51,191 nucleotides of DNA from UMGS1279 sp045577695 (GCA_045577695.1 JAZNIW010000041.1:1-51191); one strand, 5' to 3'; shown: positions 1 through 7,102, numbered from the stretch's first letter. Made by a program: numbers and translations. Notes: generated by a model from the sequence alone, not told the origin.

Positions 1-106
1 CATACACTGCAAAAGGAATTTCTAAACAAAGATTCAAAAGATTTATAACATTACCGACTAACAAACAAATTGATGCTATCAACTGTAATATATTAACTTT
101 TTTCAT
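1..106 (-). CDS. N-terminal part of a small membrane or secreted protein (cut by window edge)
   Basis: The ATG at 104-106 is preceded by an AAGGAG SD at 115-120 and by a promoter inside repeat cassette A. The 35 visible residues begin MKKVNILQLIASICLLVG and stay hydrophobic to the edge, so this reads as a transmembrane segment or uncleaved signal. The rest lies outside the window and no family can be named. The start is well supported; the identity is unknown. Confidence 0.6.
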   Translation of the reverse strand, partial: MKKVNILQLIASICLLVGNVINLLNLCLEIPFAVY

Positions 107-129
107 ACTATCAACTCCTTTTATTTTAT

Positions 130-158
130 TATAGCATAAAAGCGGCAAAGCCGCAATA
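130..158 (-). promoter_or_regulatory. Promoter of the left-edge gene
   Basis: Minus-strand TTGCGG (153-158), a 17 bp spacer and TATAAT (130-135) with an extended TATGC in front of the -10. The -35 lies in a small GCGGC/GCCGC inverted repeat. The same arrangement recurs before the peptidyl-tRNA hydrolase gene at 7550-7578. Confidence 0.7.
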
Positions 159-272
159 CCTATTACTTCTTACTTTCCAAAAATCCCGTTCGAATTTTAT
201 TTTGAAGTAAGAGTGAAGAGGTAAGAAGTAAGAAGTAAAAATCCCGCCCACTTACGTGAACGGGATTTTTGG
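130..272 (-). repeat. Dispersed terminator-promoter cassette, copy A
   Basis: About 145 bp that recur almost unchanged at 7550-7708. In minus-strand order it has a hairpin AAAAATCCCG/CGGGATTTTT (237-246 with 261-270), a run of TTACTTCTTACTT-like sequence with an inverted partner, a second CCCGTTCG arm that could pair alternatively, then the promoter. It separates the 141-residue lipoprotein gene from the left-edge gene. Confidence 0.75.
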
Positions 273-313
273 CAGTACGTCTCACTTTGGAACCGTGGTT
301 GTTGTGCTAAGCA

Positions 314-739
314 TTAACTTAACAAATCGGGATCAGCCAACTCTTTGTCATATTTAGATTTTATATAATCAGGTCTAATAGCCTCATCATCCAATATCCA
401 TTCATTGTCTTTGTACTTATAACATAAAACTCCAATGTCAGCAGATTGAATCCAAATATTGTAAGTATCATTTTCCCAACAAATACCCCAAAAATCCAAC
501 GCTCTTGCAGGAATGAAAGAAAATATAAATTCGTCATTTTTGGTAGCGTAAATATTAACAACTATATTTTTTTCATCATCTGTTTCTTCAATACTTTGAA
601 CCGCATAATATTTATTATCGTAGCTATGCGTCTTGTTCGGTGAAAAACTTCCCCAATCCTCTGTTGATATTGTAGATTTTCCGCAACCGGATAATATTAA
701 TAATAACAGAGCGATACTCAAACAATACAACTTTTTCAT
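314..739 (-). CDS. Small lipoprotein of unknown function
   Basis: A 141-residue protein with a short basic start, a hydrophobic stretch and the lipobox LSGC near residues 16-19, so it is probably lipidated on the cysteine and anchored outside the membrane. The mature part is rich in Asp, Tyr and Trp, and no named family is recognised. The ATG at 737-739 follows an AGAAAGAAGGAT SD, and a promoter sits at 787-816. It is a single-gene unit between hairpin array 1 (upstream) and repeat cassette A (downstream). Confidence is good that it is a gene and low on its role. Confidence 0.75.
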   Translation of the reverse strand: MKKLYCLSIALLLLILSGCGKSTISTEDWGSFSPNKTHSYDNKYYAVQSIEETDDEKNIVVNIYATKNDEFIFSFIPARALDFWGICWENDTYNIWIQSADIGVLCYKYKDNEWILDDEAIRPDYIKSKYDKELADPDLLS

Positions 740-786
740 AAACTATCCTTCTTTCTAAAATAATAGCAACTTTTTGGATCTAATTT

Positions 787-816
787 ATTATACCAAGATA
801 ACACCGTTAAAGTCAA
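787..816 (-). promoter_or_regulatory. Promoter of the 141-residue lipoprotein gene
   Basis: Minus-strand TTGACT (811-816), an 18 bp spacer and TATAAT (787-792), about 50 bp upstream of the start codon and next to the edge of hairpin array 1. Confidence 0.7.
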
Positions 817-840
817 TCCATTGCACGACGAGCAACAAAA

Positions 841-1017
841 TCAATGCAAAGCATTGTATATCATCATTGCGAAAGTTTTTTGATACACGCTAACGCGTGA
901 TAATATACAGTCCTGACGGACTGATGAGATACAACGATAGCGACGCTGTCGTTGATGATATGCCATTGCTTTCGCAATGGATAAAAAAACTATCGTTCAA
1001 AAGAACGAGAGTTTTTT
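841..1017. repeat. Hairpin-linker array 1
   Basis: This fills most of the gap 740-1062. It has at least five short inverted repeats with 5-10 bp stems, for example CAATGC/GCATTG, CAGTCC/GGACTG and CCATTGC/GCAATGG. They are separated by a linker that reads TATATCATC at the left and ATGATATA-like further right. It ends in a 15 bp stem flanked by A and T runs (984-998 with 1003-1017), which works as a terminator in either direction. Confidence 0.75.
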
Positions 1018-1065
1018 GGGACCGACACTCGAAATGGAACCGGTCTAATAACCTGATTTTCTTTA
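1018..1065 (-). repeat. 48 bp flank of hairpin array 1
   Basis: By eye this is identical at 46 of 48 positions to 7017-7064. It contains GACCG/CGGTC arms and overlaps the stop codon of the minus-strand gene that ends at 1063. Both copies directly abut the terminator-like hairpin of an array. Confidence 0.75.
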
Positions 1066-1623
1066 ATTTATTAAAGTTGAAATTGCTTCTATATCTAAAT
1101 CACTACTTGTCGGTAAAAATTCAATGTTTTCATATTTTACATTTGGATGTTCTTCAAATATATCTTTATCTATTAAAACAACTGCTTTTTTGCAAGTATC
1201 AGTTTTCAGCAACTCATTACATCTATCAATAGCATTTTCGACATCTATTTTTATATCAACATATTCATCTTCAATTTCAACTAACCAGATATTTTTCTCT
1301 TCATCATAGCAAGGCTCATAATCATTCAAAATTAGAGTGTCTTTATAGACAAAGAAACCGTATCCCGTAATTGGTGCATAGTCGCAACGATAAAAATCAA
1401 TCGGTAGATTTTCGTTTTTAATCATATCATAAAATTTAATATAATATGACAACGTGCAAAGCCAAGAATATTTTTCTTTGGTATCCTTATAGTAACGGGA
1501 TTTTTTATATTTAAAATAATCAAAAGGCGTAATTATCAATAAACCAAGCAGAAACAATACAACAATTGGAAGAAATATAACTGTTAATATGATTTCTTTA
1601 GCTTTTACGTTCTTCTTTTCCAC
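1063..1623 (-). CDS. Membrane protein of unknown function
   Basis: A 186-residue protein with one strong N-terminal transmembrane segment (about residues 10-32) between basic residues, then an acidic, Tyr-rich soluble part. I recognise no family. The start is GTG at 1621-1623 behind an AAGGCGGTGAT SD; no in-frame ATG lies closer. The promoter is at 1644-1672. It stands alone between hairpin arrays 1 and 2. The SD context matches the next upstream gene (start at 2370), which suggests shared expression style but not a shared function. Confidence 0.7.
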   Translation of the reverse strand: MEKKNVKAKEIILTVIFLPIVVLFLLGLLIITPFDYFKYKKSRYYKDTKEKYSWLCTLSYYIKFYDMIKNENLPIDFYRCDYAPITGYGFFVYKDTLILNDYEPCYDEEKNIWLVEIEDEYVDIKIDVENAIDRCNELLKTDTCKKAVVLIDKDIFEEHPNVKYENIEFLPTSSDLDIEAISTLIN

Positions 1624-1643
1624 ATCATCACCGCCTTGGGTTT

Positions 1644-1672
1644 AGTATAGCATAAAAGTGCAAATAAATCAA
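1644..1672 (-). promoter_or_regulatory. Promoter of the 186-residue membrane protein gene
   Basis: Minus-strand TTGATT (1667-1672), 17 bp, TATACT (1644-1649) with TATGC before the -10. The -35 touches the outer hairpin of array 2, so array and promoter are contiguous. Confidence 0.65.
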
Positions 1673-1875
1673 TGCGGAGCATTGTATATCATCAATTCCG
1701 CAAGGAATTGCATATCATCAAAACGAAGTTTGTATATCATCAAGCCGACAGAAATACACGCTGAATCGTGATGATATACGCCTTCGGCGATGATATACAG
1801 CCCTTTCGGGCTGATGATATACCAAGCCTGTCGGCTTGGATAAAAAAATCCAAGTCCGAAGACTTGGATTTTTTT
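1669..1875. repeat. Hairpin-linker array 2
   Basis: This occupies most of the gap 1624-1935. Hairpins such as CAATGC/GCATTG, AATTCC/GGAATT, CGCC/GGCG and CAGCCC/GGGCTG are joined by TATATCATC linkers in the left half and GATGATATA linkers in the right half, so the linkers can pair with one another. The 11 bp arms at 1741-1751 and 1828-1838 are also complementary. It ends in a 14 bp stem with A/T runs at 1842-1875, whose loop is C(TTCG)G on the minus strand. Confidence 0.8.
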
Positions 1876-1935
1876 GTCTCTCCTGTCCGAAAAAGAACTG
1901 GTTAAAAACCGAGGATTTTACGTATTATAAAAAAT

Positions 1936-2370
1936 TTAACCCGTGATTTTTTCACTAAGCAACATTAACTGTTTATAATTTGACGTTTTTCCTATAATAG
2001 CAATTTTCCCATCTGTAATTTCTGTTACTACCATAGCTGAAAATACCTTTTCTCCATCTGCAAAAAGCGATATTTCTTTTCCAATATTTTCTTTTGTTGC
2101 CACAGCTAATTCGACAGTACCATCAACAGTGAATTCTAATATCAAATGATAACCGTTATCCTCTGAATATTTTTCATAAATCCAAGCAACATCTTTCTCA
2201 TCAAGCAAAACATTACCGACTTCATCCTTAAACTCAAGTTCTTTTTTATTAGAAATATTTAACTGTCTGTATTGCGTAGAACCATCAGGCATTGTTACTC
2301 CTCCCGGGTCACAACTACAAAAAGATAAAAGAATCAATGAACAAAGAAATAAAACAAAATATTTTTTCAT
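1936..2370 (-). CDS. Small lipoprotein of unknown function
   Basis: A 144-residue protein. MKKYFVLFLCSLILLSFCSC is a typical signal with the lipobox FCSC near residues 17-20, so export and lipidation are likely. The mature part looks beta-rich and has no motif I can assign. The ATG at 2368-2370 follows an AAGGCGGTG SD, and a promoter is visible at 2391-2419. It lies between hairpin array 2 and a palindromic repeat region. It is a second small lipoprotein in this accessory stretch, but it shows no clear similarity to the one at 314-739. Confidence 0.75.
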   Translation of the reverse strand: MKKYFVLFLCSLILLSFCSCDPGGVTMPDGSTQYRQLNISNKKELEFKDEVGNVLLDEKDVAWIYEKYSEDNGYHLILEFTVDGTVELAVATKENIGKEISLFADGEKVFSAMVVTEITDGKIAIIGKTSNYKQLMLLSEKITG

Positions 2371-2390
2371 AATAACACCGCCTTAAGTGT

Positions 2391-2419
2391 ATTATATGCT
2401 TGTGTCAAATTGGGGACAA
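2391..2419 (-). promoter_or_regulatory. Promoter of the 144-residue lipoprotein gene
   Basis: Minus-strand TTGTCC (2414-2419), 17 bp spacer, TATAAT (2391-2396). Confidence 0.6.
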
Positions 2420-2430
2420 GTAGAGTCCTC

Positions 2431-2546
2431 GGCTCCCTCTGACGAGGGTAGATTCCCTCACAGTGTGAGGGAAATGTCACGGAAGTGACAAAGGGAGACC
2501 ACCGCCGTCAGCGGCTGGATTTTGCGAAACAAAAGACTGAGGGAGA
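2431..2546. repeat. Palindromic intergenic repeat, MITE-like
   Basis: Terminal inverted CTCCCTC/GAGGGAG arms enclose several hairpins: TTCCCTCAC/GTGAGGGAA, TGTCAC/GTGACA and a GCCGTCAGCGGC-type stem. CTCCCTC...GAGGGAG elements of this style are familiar between genes in gut Clostridia (recollection, not searched). It lies in the 415 bp gap between flotillin and the lipoprotein gene and has no coding content. Confidence 0.65.
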
Positions 2547-2606
2547 GAAAACTACCCCTCCGTCACGGCTTTGCCGTGCCACCATCTCGCTGTGGCTTGG
2601 TCACTT

Positions 2607-2703
2607 TTTGGCTATAACAGTCTAGTAGACTGCTATAACCAAAAAACCCTGATAAGTGGAGCCTTTAGATTTCAACTTGTGGAAATCATTTCCACAAGTT
2701 GAA
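2607..2703 (-). repeat. Two long hairpins downstream of flotillin
   Basis: The first stem (about 2608-2642, TTGG...CCAA) has 15 of 17 pairs; its two plus-strand C-A mismatches become G-U wobbles on the minus strand. The second (2671-2703) is a perfect 15 bp stem with a TCA loop on the plus strand. Neither has a clean T-run, so they may protect a 3' end rather than terminate. Both are oriented as the tail of the flotillin operon. Confidence 0.55.
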
Positions 2704-2786
2704 AATTCGGGATAATCACAAGTGCTTTTTAAATTTAATATAACATCTTTTGTTAGTGTCCATTAAAGAATCATGAACATTTTCAA

Positions 2787-4220
2787 TTATTGTTCTTCCT
2801 GCTCGGGTTCGATCTCTTTAATCGAATGATCGGCTATTTTTGCCGGTACAACATCTGTTTCTTCTTTTTTCTTTCCCAAAATTTCGGGAAGCTGCATTCC
2901 TGCCAAAGAGAAAACCTCTTCTAAAGGCGGTACAGACTGCATCATACCGGAAATAAATCCTGCCGTAGCATTTTTTCCGTCTTTATTCTGTCCGTTGTCC
3001 CAAACAGTAACCTTATCGATTTTTATGTTCTTAATAGCATCAACTTGAACACGCATCAAATCTTCAAGCTTATCCGCGATTAAAAGTTTGAGTGCAGCCT
3101 GTGGATCACCACCTGCAGACTTAACGATTTCAGCAAAACCTGCAGCCTGCTTTTTAAGTATTTCTTCGGCACCACGTGCTTCGGCTTCCATTTTAGCATA
3201 TATAGCATCAGCCTCACCCTTTGCCTTACGGCGAATCTGTTCGGCCTCCGCCTCTGCTTCTAATTCAAGCTGACGTTTTTTTGCCTCGGTGCGAACGATA
3301 ATATCTGCTTCTAAGGTGGCTTGTTCACGGGAACGACGTGCTTCTTCTGCGGCCTGTTCTGCCGCGTATGATTCTTCCAAAGCTTTTGCTGCTTGAATTT
3401 TTTCGGCTGTAGTTGCAATTTTCTGTGCTTCTGCTTCTTTTTCCTTAAGTGCCGCTTCAGACATTGCTATCTTCATTTTCGCTTCATTTTCACCCTGAAT
3501 AGCAATAGAGTCTGCTTCAGAAACCTTAATTCGCTGGTCCATTTGTGCATTTGCTTCACCAATTGAACCATCTCGCTCCTGCTCCGCAACGCTTTTCTTA
3601 GCATCATTTATAGCTTTAGCTGCAGCTTCTTTACCAAGAGCCGCAATATAGCCAGATTCATCACTTATGTCGGTAACGTTTACGTTTATCAAACGCAGAC
3701 CAATTTTCTTAAGCTCTGTTTCAACATTACTGCTTACAGCCGCTAAAAACTTATCGCGGTCGGTATTGATTTCCTCGATATCCATAGTAGCAATTATCAA
3801 ACGCAACTGACCAAAAATTATATCCTTTGAAAGCTCCTGAATTTCAGAAAGTTGCAAACCTAATAAACGTTCTGCCGCATTTTGCATAACGCCAGGTTCG
3901 GTAGAAATACCTACCGTAAACCGAGAAGGTACATCTATACGGATATTCTGTCTTGAAAGTGCATTTTTAAGGTCTACCTGAATAGAAATAGGCGTCAAAT
4001 CCAAGAACTGATATGACTGGAACACCGGTATTACAAATTCTGCACCACCGTGAATACACTTTGCACTTCGGTTTGTGCCGTCTTTATTCTTACCGATAGA
4101 ACCGTAGATTACCATAATCTTATCGGAAGGGCATTTTTTATAACGTGAACATGCCCAGATGACGAATGACAATAATATCAAAACTATTGCACAAACTAAA
4201 AAAATTACTCCTGACTCCAT
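2787..4220 (-). CDS. floT: Flotillin-like SPFH-domain membrane scaffold protein
   Basis: A 477-residue protein with an N-terminal membrane segment (about residues 5-23), an SPFH/band-7 domain (about 25-200) and a long Glu/Ala-rich coiled coil (about 200-360) with repeated EAEA and KAKGEAD-type stretches. A short acidic tail follows. This is the layout of bacterial flotillins (FloT/YuaG), which form functional membrane microdomains together with an NfeD-family partner. That partner is encoded just upstream, as in the B. subtilis yuaF-floT pair. The ATG has a GGAGG SD. It is the last gene of the DUF1836-NfeD-flotillin operon. Family assignment is firm; the cargo is unknown. Confidence 0.92.
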   Translation of the reverse strand: MESGVIFLVCAIVLILLSFVIWACSRYKKCPSDKIMVIYGSIGKNKDGTNRSAKCIHGGAEFVIPVFQSYQFLDLTPISIQVDLKNALSRQNIRIDVPSRFTVGISTEPGVMQNAAERLLGLQLSEIQELSKDIIFGQLRLIIATMDIEEINTDRDKFLAAVSSNVETELKKIGLRLINVNVTDISDESGYIAALGKEAAAKAINDAKKSVAEQERDGSIGEANAQMDQRIKVSEADSIAIQGENEAKMKIAMSEAALKEKEAEAQKIATTAEKIQAAKALEESYAAEQAAEEARRSREQATLEADIIVRTEAKKRQLELEAEAEAEQIRRKAKGEADAIYAKMEAEARGAEEILKKQAAGFAEIVKSAGGDPQAALKLLIADKLEDLMRVQVDAIKNIKIDKVTVWDNGQNKDGKNATAGFISGMMQSVPPLEEVFSLAGMQLPEILGKKKEETDVVPAKIADHSIKEIEPEQEEQ

Positions 4221-4259
4221 AATTAAACCTCCATAAATTTATTTAAGAACATTTTGTTC

Positions 4260-4874
4260 TTATTTACGATTAACTACCAAGGTTGTTTGCCCACTTACAC
4301 CCGTAACAACAACCTCACATCCTGTAGGGATATCCTCGTTTTCGTCAGTCACGGCATCGCGCTCAACAAACGAGCCTTGCAACATAACATTTACCTTTCC
4401 TTCGCCCTTTCTGTTAGCGGGTACAGTAAGGTAAACCTTACCCGAAACACCTAGTGCGTTACGGTTATCAAGGTTACCGTCGTTTTTAAGCTTCATTACC
4501 GTTCGAACAAAAAACGCTAACACGGTCATCATCATAAAGCCGCAAACTGTTGACACAAGAATAGTAATCCAAGGCTTTACACCCGAAATTTCCATACCGT
4601 AGCCTACCCAACCGAACACAACCAAAAAAGCTATAATGCCTCTGACTGTAAACAGTCGCAGCGCGTCCATTCCCGTGACATCTACATCTCCATCAAAATC
4701 GGCATCGGTATCAACATCCGCATCGCCAAACAACGCCCCGTCTTCCCCTACCGATTCCAAGCCTATACCGATAAGCATAAGCACCGTTTGTACAATAAGC
4801 AGTAGTGTAGTTGGAATTGCGATACAGGCAAAAATTTGCGCTGCTACGCTTAAGGAATTCCACCAAACAAACAT
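4260..4874 (-). CDS. NfeD-family membrane protein (YuaF-like), flotillin partner
   Basis: A 204-residue protein with a transmembrane segment at about 10-36, an Asp-rich extracytoplasmic stretch (about 47-66, alternating D-x-D), two more transmembrane segments at about 74-122, and a C-terminal OB-fold-like domain (about 140-204). This fits the short NfeD/YuaF class that pairs with flotillins. The start has an AAGGGGGAT SD, and 39 bp separate it from floT. The D-x-D run could bind a divalent cation; that is an inference. A functional link to floT is likely from gene order. Confidence 0.85.
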   Translation of the reverse strand: MFVWWNSLSVAAQIFACIAIPTTLLLIVQTVLMLIGIGLESVGEDGALFGDADVDTDADFDGDVDVTGMDALRLFTVRGIIAFLVVFGWVGYGMEISGVKPWITILVSTVCGFMMMTVLAFFVRTVMKLKNDGNLDNRNALGVSGKVYLTVPANRKGEGKVNVMLQGSFVERDAVTDENEDIPTGCEVVVTGVSGQTTLVVNRK

Positions 4875-4887
4875 ATCAAATCCCCCT

Positions 4888-5442
4888 TTATTCTAACCTT
4901 GTAAGCATTTTTTCTGCAGTGCTACGACAAATAGAAGCATAATGCGCAAAAGCCATTATCTGCAAAACCTTAATAATCCTCTGCCTTGAGCCGCTTACAG
5001 ATTCGTCGTAATTCTTTACAGCAGCCTCTGCCGCGTTCTTTATTGCCTTTTCTTCTACTGTTACCCAATCAATTTCCGAAAGCATATCAACATATATGTG
5101 ATACAATTCACTATCATCAATTAAATCATCACTCTGGTCTTTTAAATCACCGTTTATATAGGACAACAGGCTGCATATACTATCTATAGGCAACGATTCT
5201 CTGAGCATATTAATATTTACTATTCTAGCGAACTGACTTTTAGAATATTGACGGTTTATTGGTGAGGACACGAAGCCACGTTTTACCCAATTTTGTATAA
5301 GATATGGCTCGAGTCCAGTCATTACCGAAACCTGTGAAAGTGTGATCCCGCCGGCAGCAAAAATACCCTCGAACATAATACGCGAACAGCCTTTCTTTAT
5401 TCTCGAAACTTCGATCGTAGTTCCTGGCAAGCTATAAGCCAT
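4888..5442 (-). CDS. DUF1836-family putative transcriptional regulator
   Basis: A 184-residue protein. The N-terminal half reads as a MerR-like helix-turn-helix (residues about 30-75, with LSQVSVMTGLEPYLIQNWVKRG), and the rest is helical, as in DUF1836 proteins. It is first in the operon with the NfeD protein and flotillin, with 13 bp to the next gene, behind a perfect consensus promoter and a GGGAGGGGG SD. Autoregulation of the membrane-scaffold genes is plausible from position, but no operator repeat is obvious. Confidence 0.75.
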   Translation of the reverse strand: MAYSLPGTTIEVSRIKKGCSRIMFEGIFAAGGITLSQVSVMTGLEPYLIQNWVKRGFVSSPINRQYSKSQFARIVNINMLRESLPIDSICSLLSYINGDLKDQSDDLIDDSELYHIYVDMLSEIDWVTVEEKAIKNAAEAAVKNYDESVSGSRQRIIKVLQIMAFAHYASICRSTAEKMLTRLE

Positions 5443-5470
5443 TGTACCCCCTCCCAGTTAGGATAGTATA

Positions 5471-5499
5471 ATTATAACACACGGTCAGGCGATTGTCAA
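5471..5499 (-). promoter_or_regulatory. Consensus promoter of the flotillin operon
   Basis: Minus-strand TTGACA (5494-5499), 17 bp spacer, TATAAT (5471-5476): an exact sigma-A consensus, about 30 bp upstream of the DUF1836 start. Confidence 0.85.
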
Positions 5500-5605
5500 T
5501 GGGGGTTCTGTGATTTTTGCCTACCTTGTTTGAAAAAGAACATTATAAAAATCAGGGTTTTCTTAAATAGTATAATATTTATATCAAAATATAAAGCTAT
5601 ATGAT

Positions 5606-5641
5606 AATGGAGTTATCCCGAAATTTCGGGATAACTCCATT
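5606..5641. terminator. Perfect 36 bp palindrome, probable bidirectional terminator
   Basis: An 18 bp perfect inverted repeat with no loop base (AATGGAGTTATCCCGAAA and its complement), followed on the plus strand by TTTT. It lies in the 330 bp gap 5443-5772, downstream of the minus-strand gene ending at 5773. The rest of the gap holds the promoter at 5471-5499, degenerate GTATGA/TCATAC repeats and no gene that I can see. Confidence 0.6.
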
Positions 5642-5772
5642 TTTGATGGTATGACAAAAATCATACTGACACATTAAAAATCATACCTAAGAAAATGCAG
5701 TTGAAAACTCTGTTTTTAAGCAGTAAAATTGCCGAAAGTATGACAGTTATTCCTGCCTTGGCTTTATCGGAA

Positions 5773-6603
5773 TCATTTCAACCTAGTTTCAATATAATGA
5801 TTTTTTGGTAAACCTATCTTACGAGCATTGATGTAAATCTCTTTAGCTGCTTGTAACTCGCCGCTATAGATAAAAGCATTTATTGCAGAATTTATACCAA
5901 CAACTGATTGCTTATGTATGTCAAAAGGTGTGATAAAGTTTCGCCACTCACCAATTAAAAAGTCGTTAGTAGTTTCAGGATATGATAAACCGTTGAAAAG
6001 ATTTTCACATAAATTCTTTAATTCTGTTTTATCGAACGATGAAAACCTTGATATAAGCGAAAGATATATAACTCTATAAAACTGATATTCGGGTGTGTAT
6101 TTCGTTTTTAGAATAAACTTTTCAAAGTTTGATTTTGCATATTCAAGATTGTATGGTATATGAGATAAAATGGAATTTTTGTATAATGCAGCTCTATGAG
6201 CAGCAAACTCTATAAAATAATTATCATAACTAAGGTTCTGCTCGGTTGCTTCTTGATATAATGCCCACCAAAATTCAGAATAGCCAGTTTTTTCAAGAGT
6301 TAATCTTTGTGATGCATCACAAACTAACCAATATAAATAACGACAATTTTCAGACTTAATATGCTCATAAAAAGTTTGATGATTACACATCAAGGCATTA
6401 CCATCTTTAATCAAAGCATAATTATCAGAAATATTCCAATAGCAGAAACCTAAATCTTCAAATTCAGTAACTATATTATTATCTACAACGGATTTCAGGT
6501 AATTAATAAGTTGTAAATCTTTTTCTCTTACTTCGGATGTCTTAGCAAAACGCTGACCCGTAACCTTTAATTCGATAAAATGTTTCCTTATTTGCTCATC
6601 CAT
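5773..6603 (-). CDS. Hypothetical protein, 276 residues
   Basis: Starts at ATG 6601-6603 (MDEQIRKHFIELKV) behind a TAGGTG SD; an in-frame GTG at 6612 overlaps that SD and is less likely. The protein is soluble, without signal or membrane segment, rich in aromatic residues and mostly alpha-helical in look, perhaps a helical-repeat scaffold. I recognise no catalytic motif or family. It is a single-gene unit bounded by the palindrome at 5606-5641 and by a putative short plus-strand transcript at 6710-6762. Real by length and SD; function unknown. Confidence 0.65.
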   Translation of the reverse strand: MDEQIRKHFIELKVTGQRFAKTSEVREKDLQLINYLKSVVDNNIVTEFEDLGFCYWNISDNYALIKDGNALMCNHQTFYEHIKSENCRYLYWLVCDASQRLTLEKTGYSEFWWALYQEATEQNLSYDNYFIEFAAHRAALYKNSILSHIPYNLEYAKSNFEKFILKTKYTPEYQFYRVIYLSLISRFSSFDKTELKNLCENLFNGLSYPETTNDFLIGEWRNFITPFDIHKQSVVGINSAINAFIYSGELQAAKEIYINARKIGLPKNHYIETRLK

Positions 6604-6674
6604 ATAAATCACCTACCGTTTACATCATATCTGTTTATATTTATTTTACAAAAGTATTTACGGGATTACAAGGC

Positions 6675-6703
6675 TTGTAAATTTTAGTTTTTTGTGATAT
6701 AAT
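6675..6703 (+). promoter_or_regulatory. Plus-strand promoter without a downstream gene
   Basis: TTGTAA (6675-6680), 17 bp spacer, TATAAT (6698-6703). The next plus-strand element is a terminator-like hairpin only about 25 bp after the expected start site, so the transcript would be about 50 nt. Confidence 0.55.
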
Positions 6704-6709
6704 ATATGT

Positions 6710-6762
6710 GTAAAATAAAGCAATACAGCCACTACTAACAAAAATGTAGTGGCTGATTTTTT
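6710..6762 (+). ncRNA. Putative ~53 nt terminated transcript
   Basis: Expected to start about 7 nt after the -10 at 6698-6703. It ends in a perfect 10 bp hairpin (CAGCCACTAC at 6726-6735 with GTAGTGGCTG at 6746-6755) followed by ATTTTTT. No open reading frame fits. It could be a small RNA, or just a decoy promoter plus terminator. Speculative without expression data. Confidence 0.3.
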
Positions 6763-6814
6763 GTCCCTATTGTAGCGCAAGCATAGCATAAAAGCGGTGA
6801 AGGGGCAAGGTTAA

Positions 6815-7014
6815 ATGATATATCGCTGTGCGATATGATATACGGCAAGCCGTATGATATATTTGCCCTGCAAATATGATATAATATCCGTTCCTTCATA
6901 TGCGAAGCATATATCATCCACCGCAGGTGGATATCATACCAAAGGTATATCACTCGTTCCGTAAGGAACGGATATCATTGAAAAAAGGACTTCACGAAAG
7001 TGAAGTCCTTTTTT
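6815..7014. repeat. Hairpin-linker array 4
   Basis: Together with the promoter and hairpin at 6675-6762 this accounts for the 500 bp gap 6604-7102. Hairpins TCGC/GCGA, CGG/CCG, TTTGC/GCAAA, ATGC/GCAT, CCACC/GGTGG and CGTTCC/GGAACG are joined by ATGATATA linkers in the left half and ATATCAT linkers in the right half. The 13 bp arms at 6884-6896 and 6963-6975 are exact complements. A perfect 15 bp stem with A6/T6 flanks closes it at 6981-7014. Confidence 0.8.
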
Positions 7015-7016
7015 CT

Positions 7017-7064
7017 GGGACCGACACTCAAAATGGAACCGGTCTAAAAACCTGATTTTCTTTA
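7017..7064 (-). repeat. 48 bp flank of hairpin array 4
   Basis: Second copy of the 1018-1065 sequence (two differences by eye), again between an array's closing hairpin and the 3' end of a minus-strand gene. Confidence 0.75.
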
Positions 7065-7102
7065 GATATTAACTTTTAAAAAATAATTTCTAAACCTATC
7101 AT

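Noticed and set aside
841..1875. Hairpin arrays as possible CRISPR arrays
   Set aside because: The constant part is only 8-9 nt and flips orientation, the variable parts are self-complementary hairpins rather than spacers, and no cas genes are present.
6735..6953. A 72-codon minus-strand open frame in the gap before the PTH2 gene
   Set aside because: It is made of hairpin-array linker and stem sequence and has no SD; its translation merely repeats linker codons.
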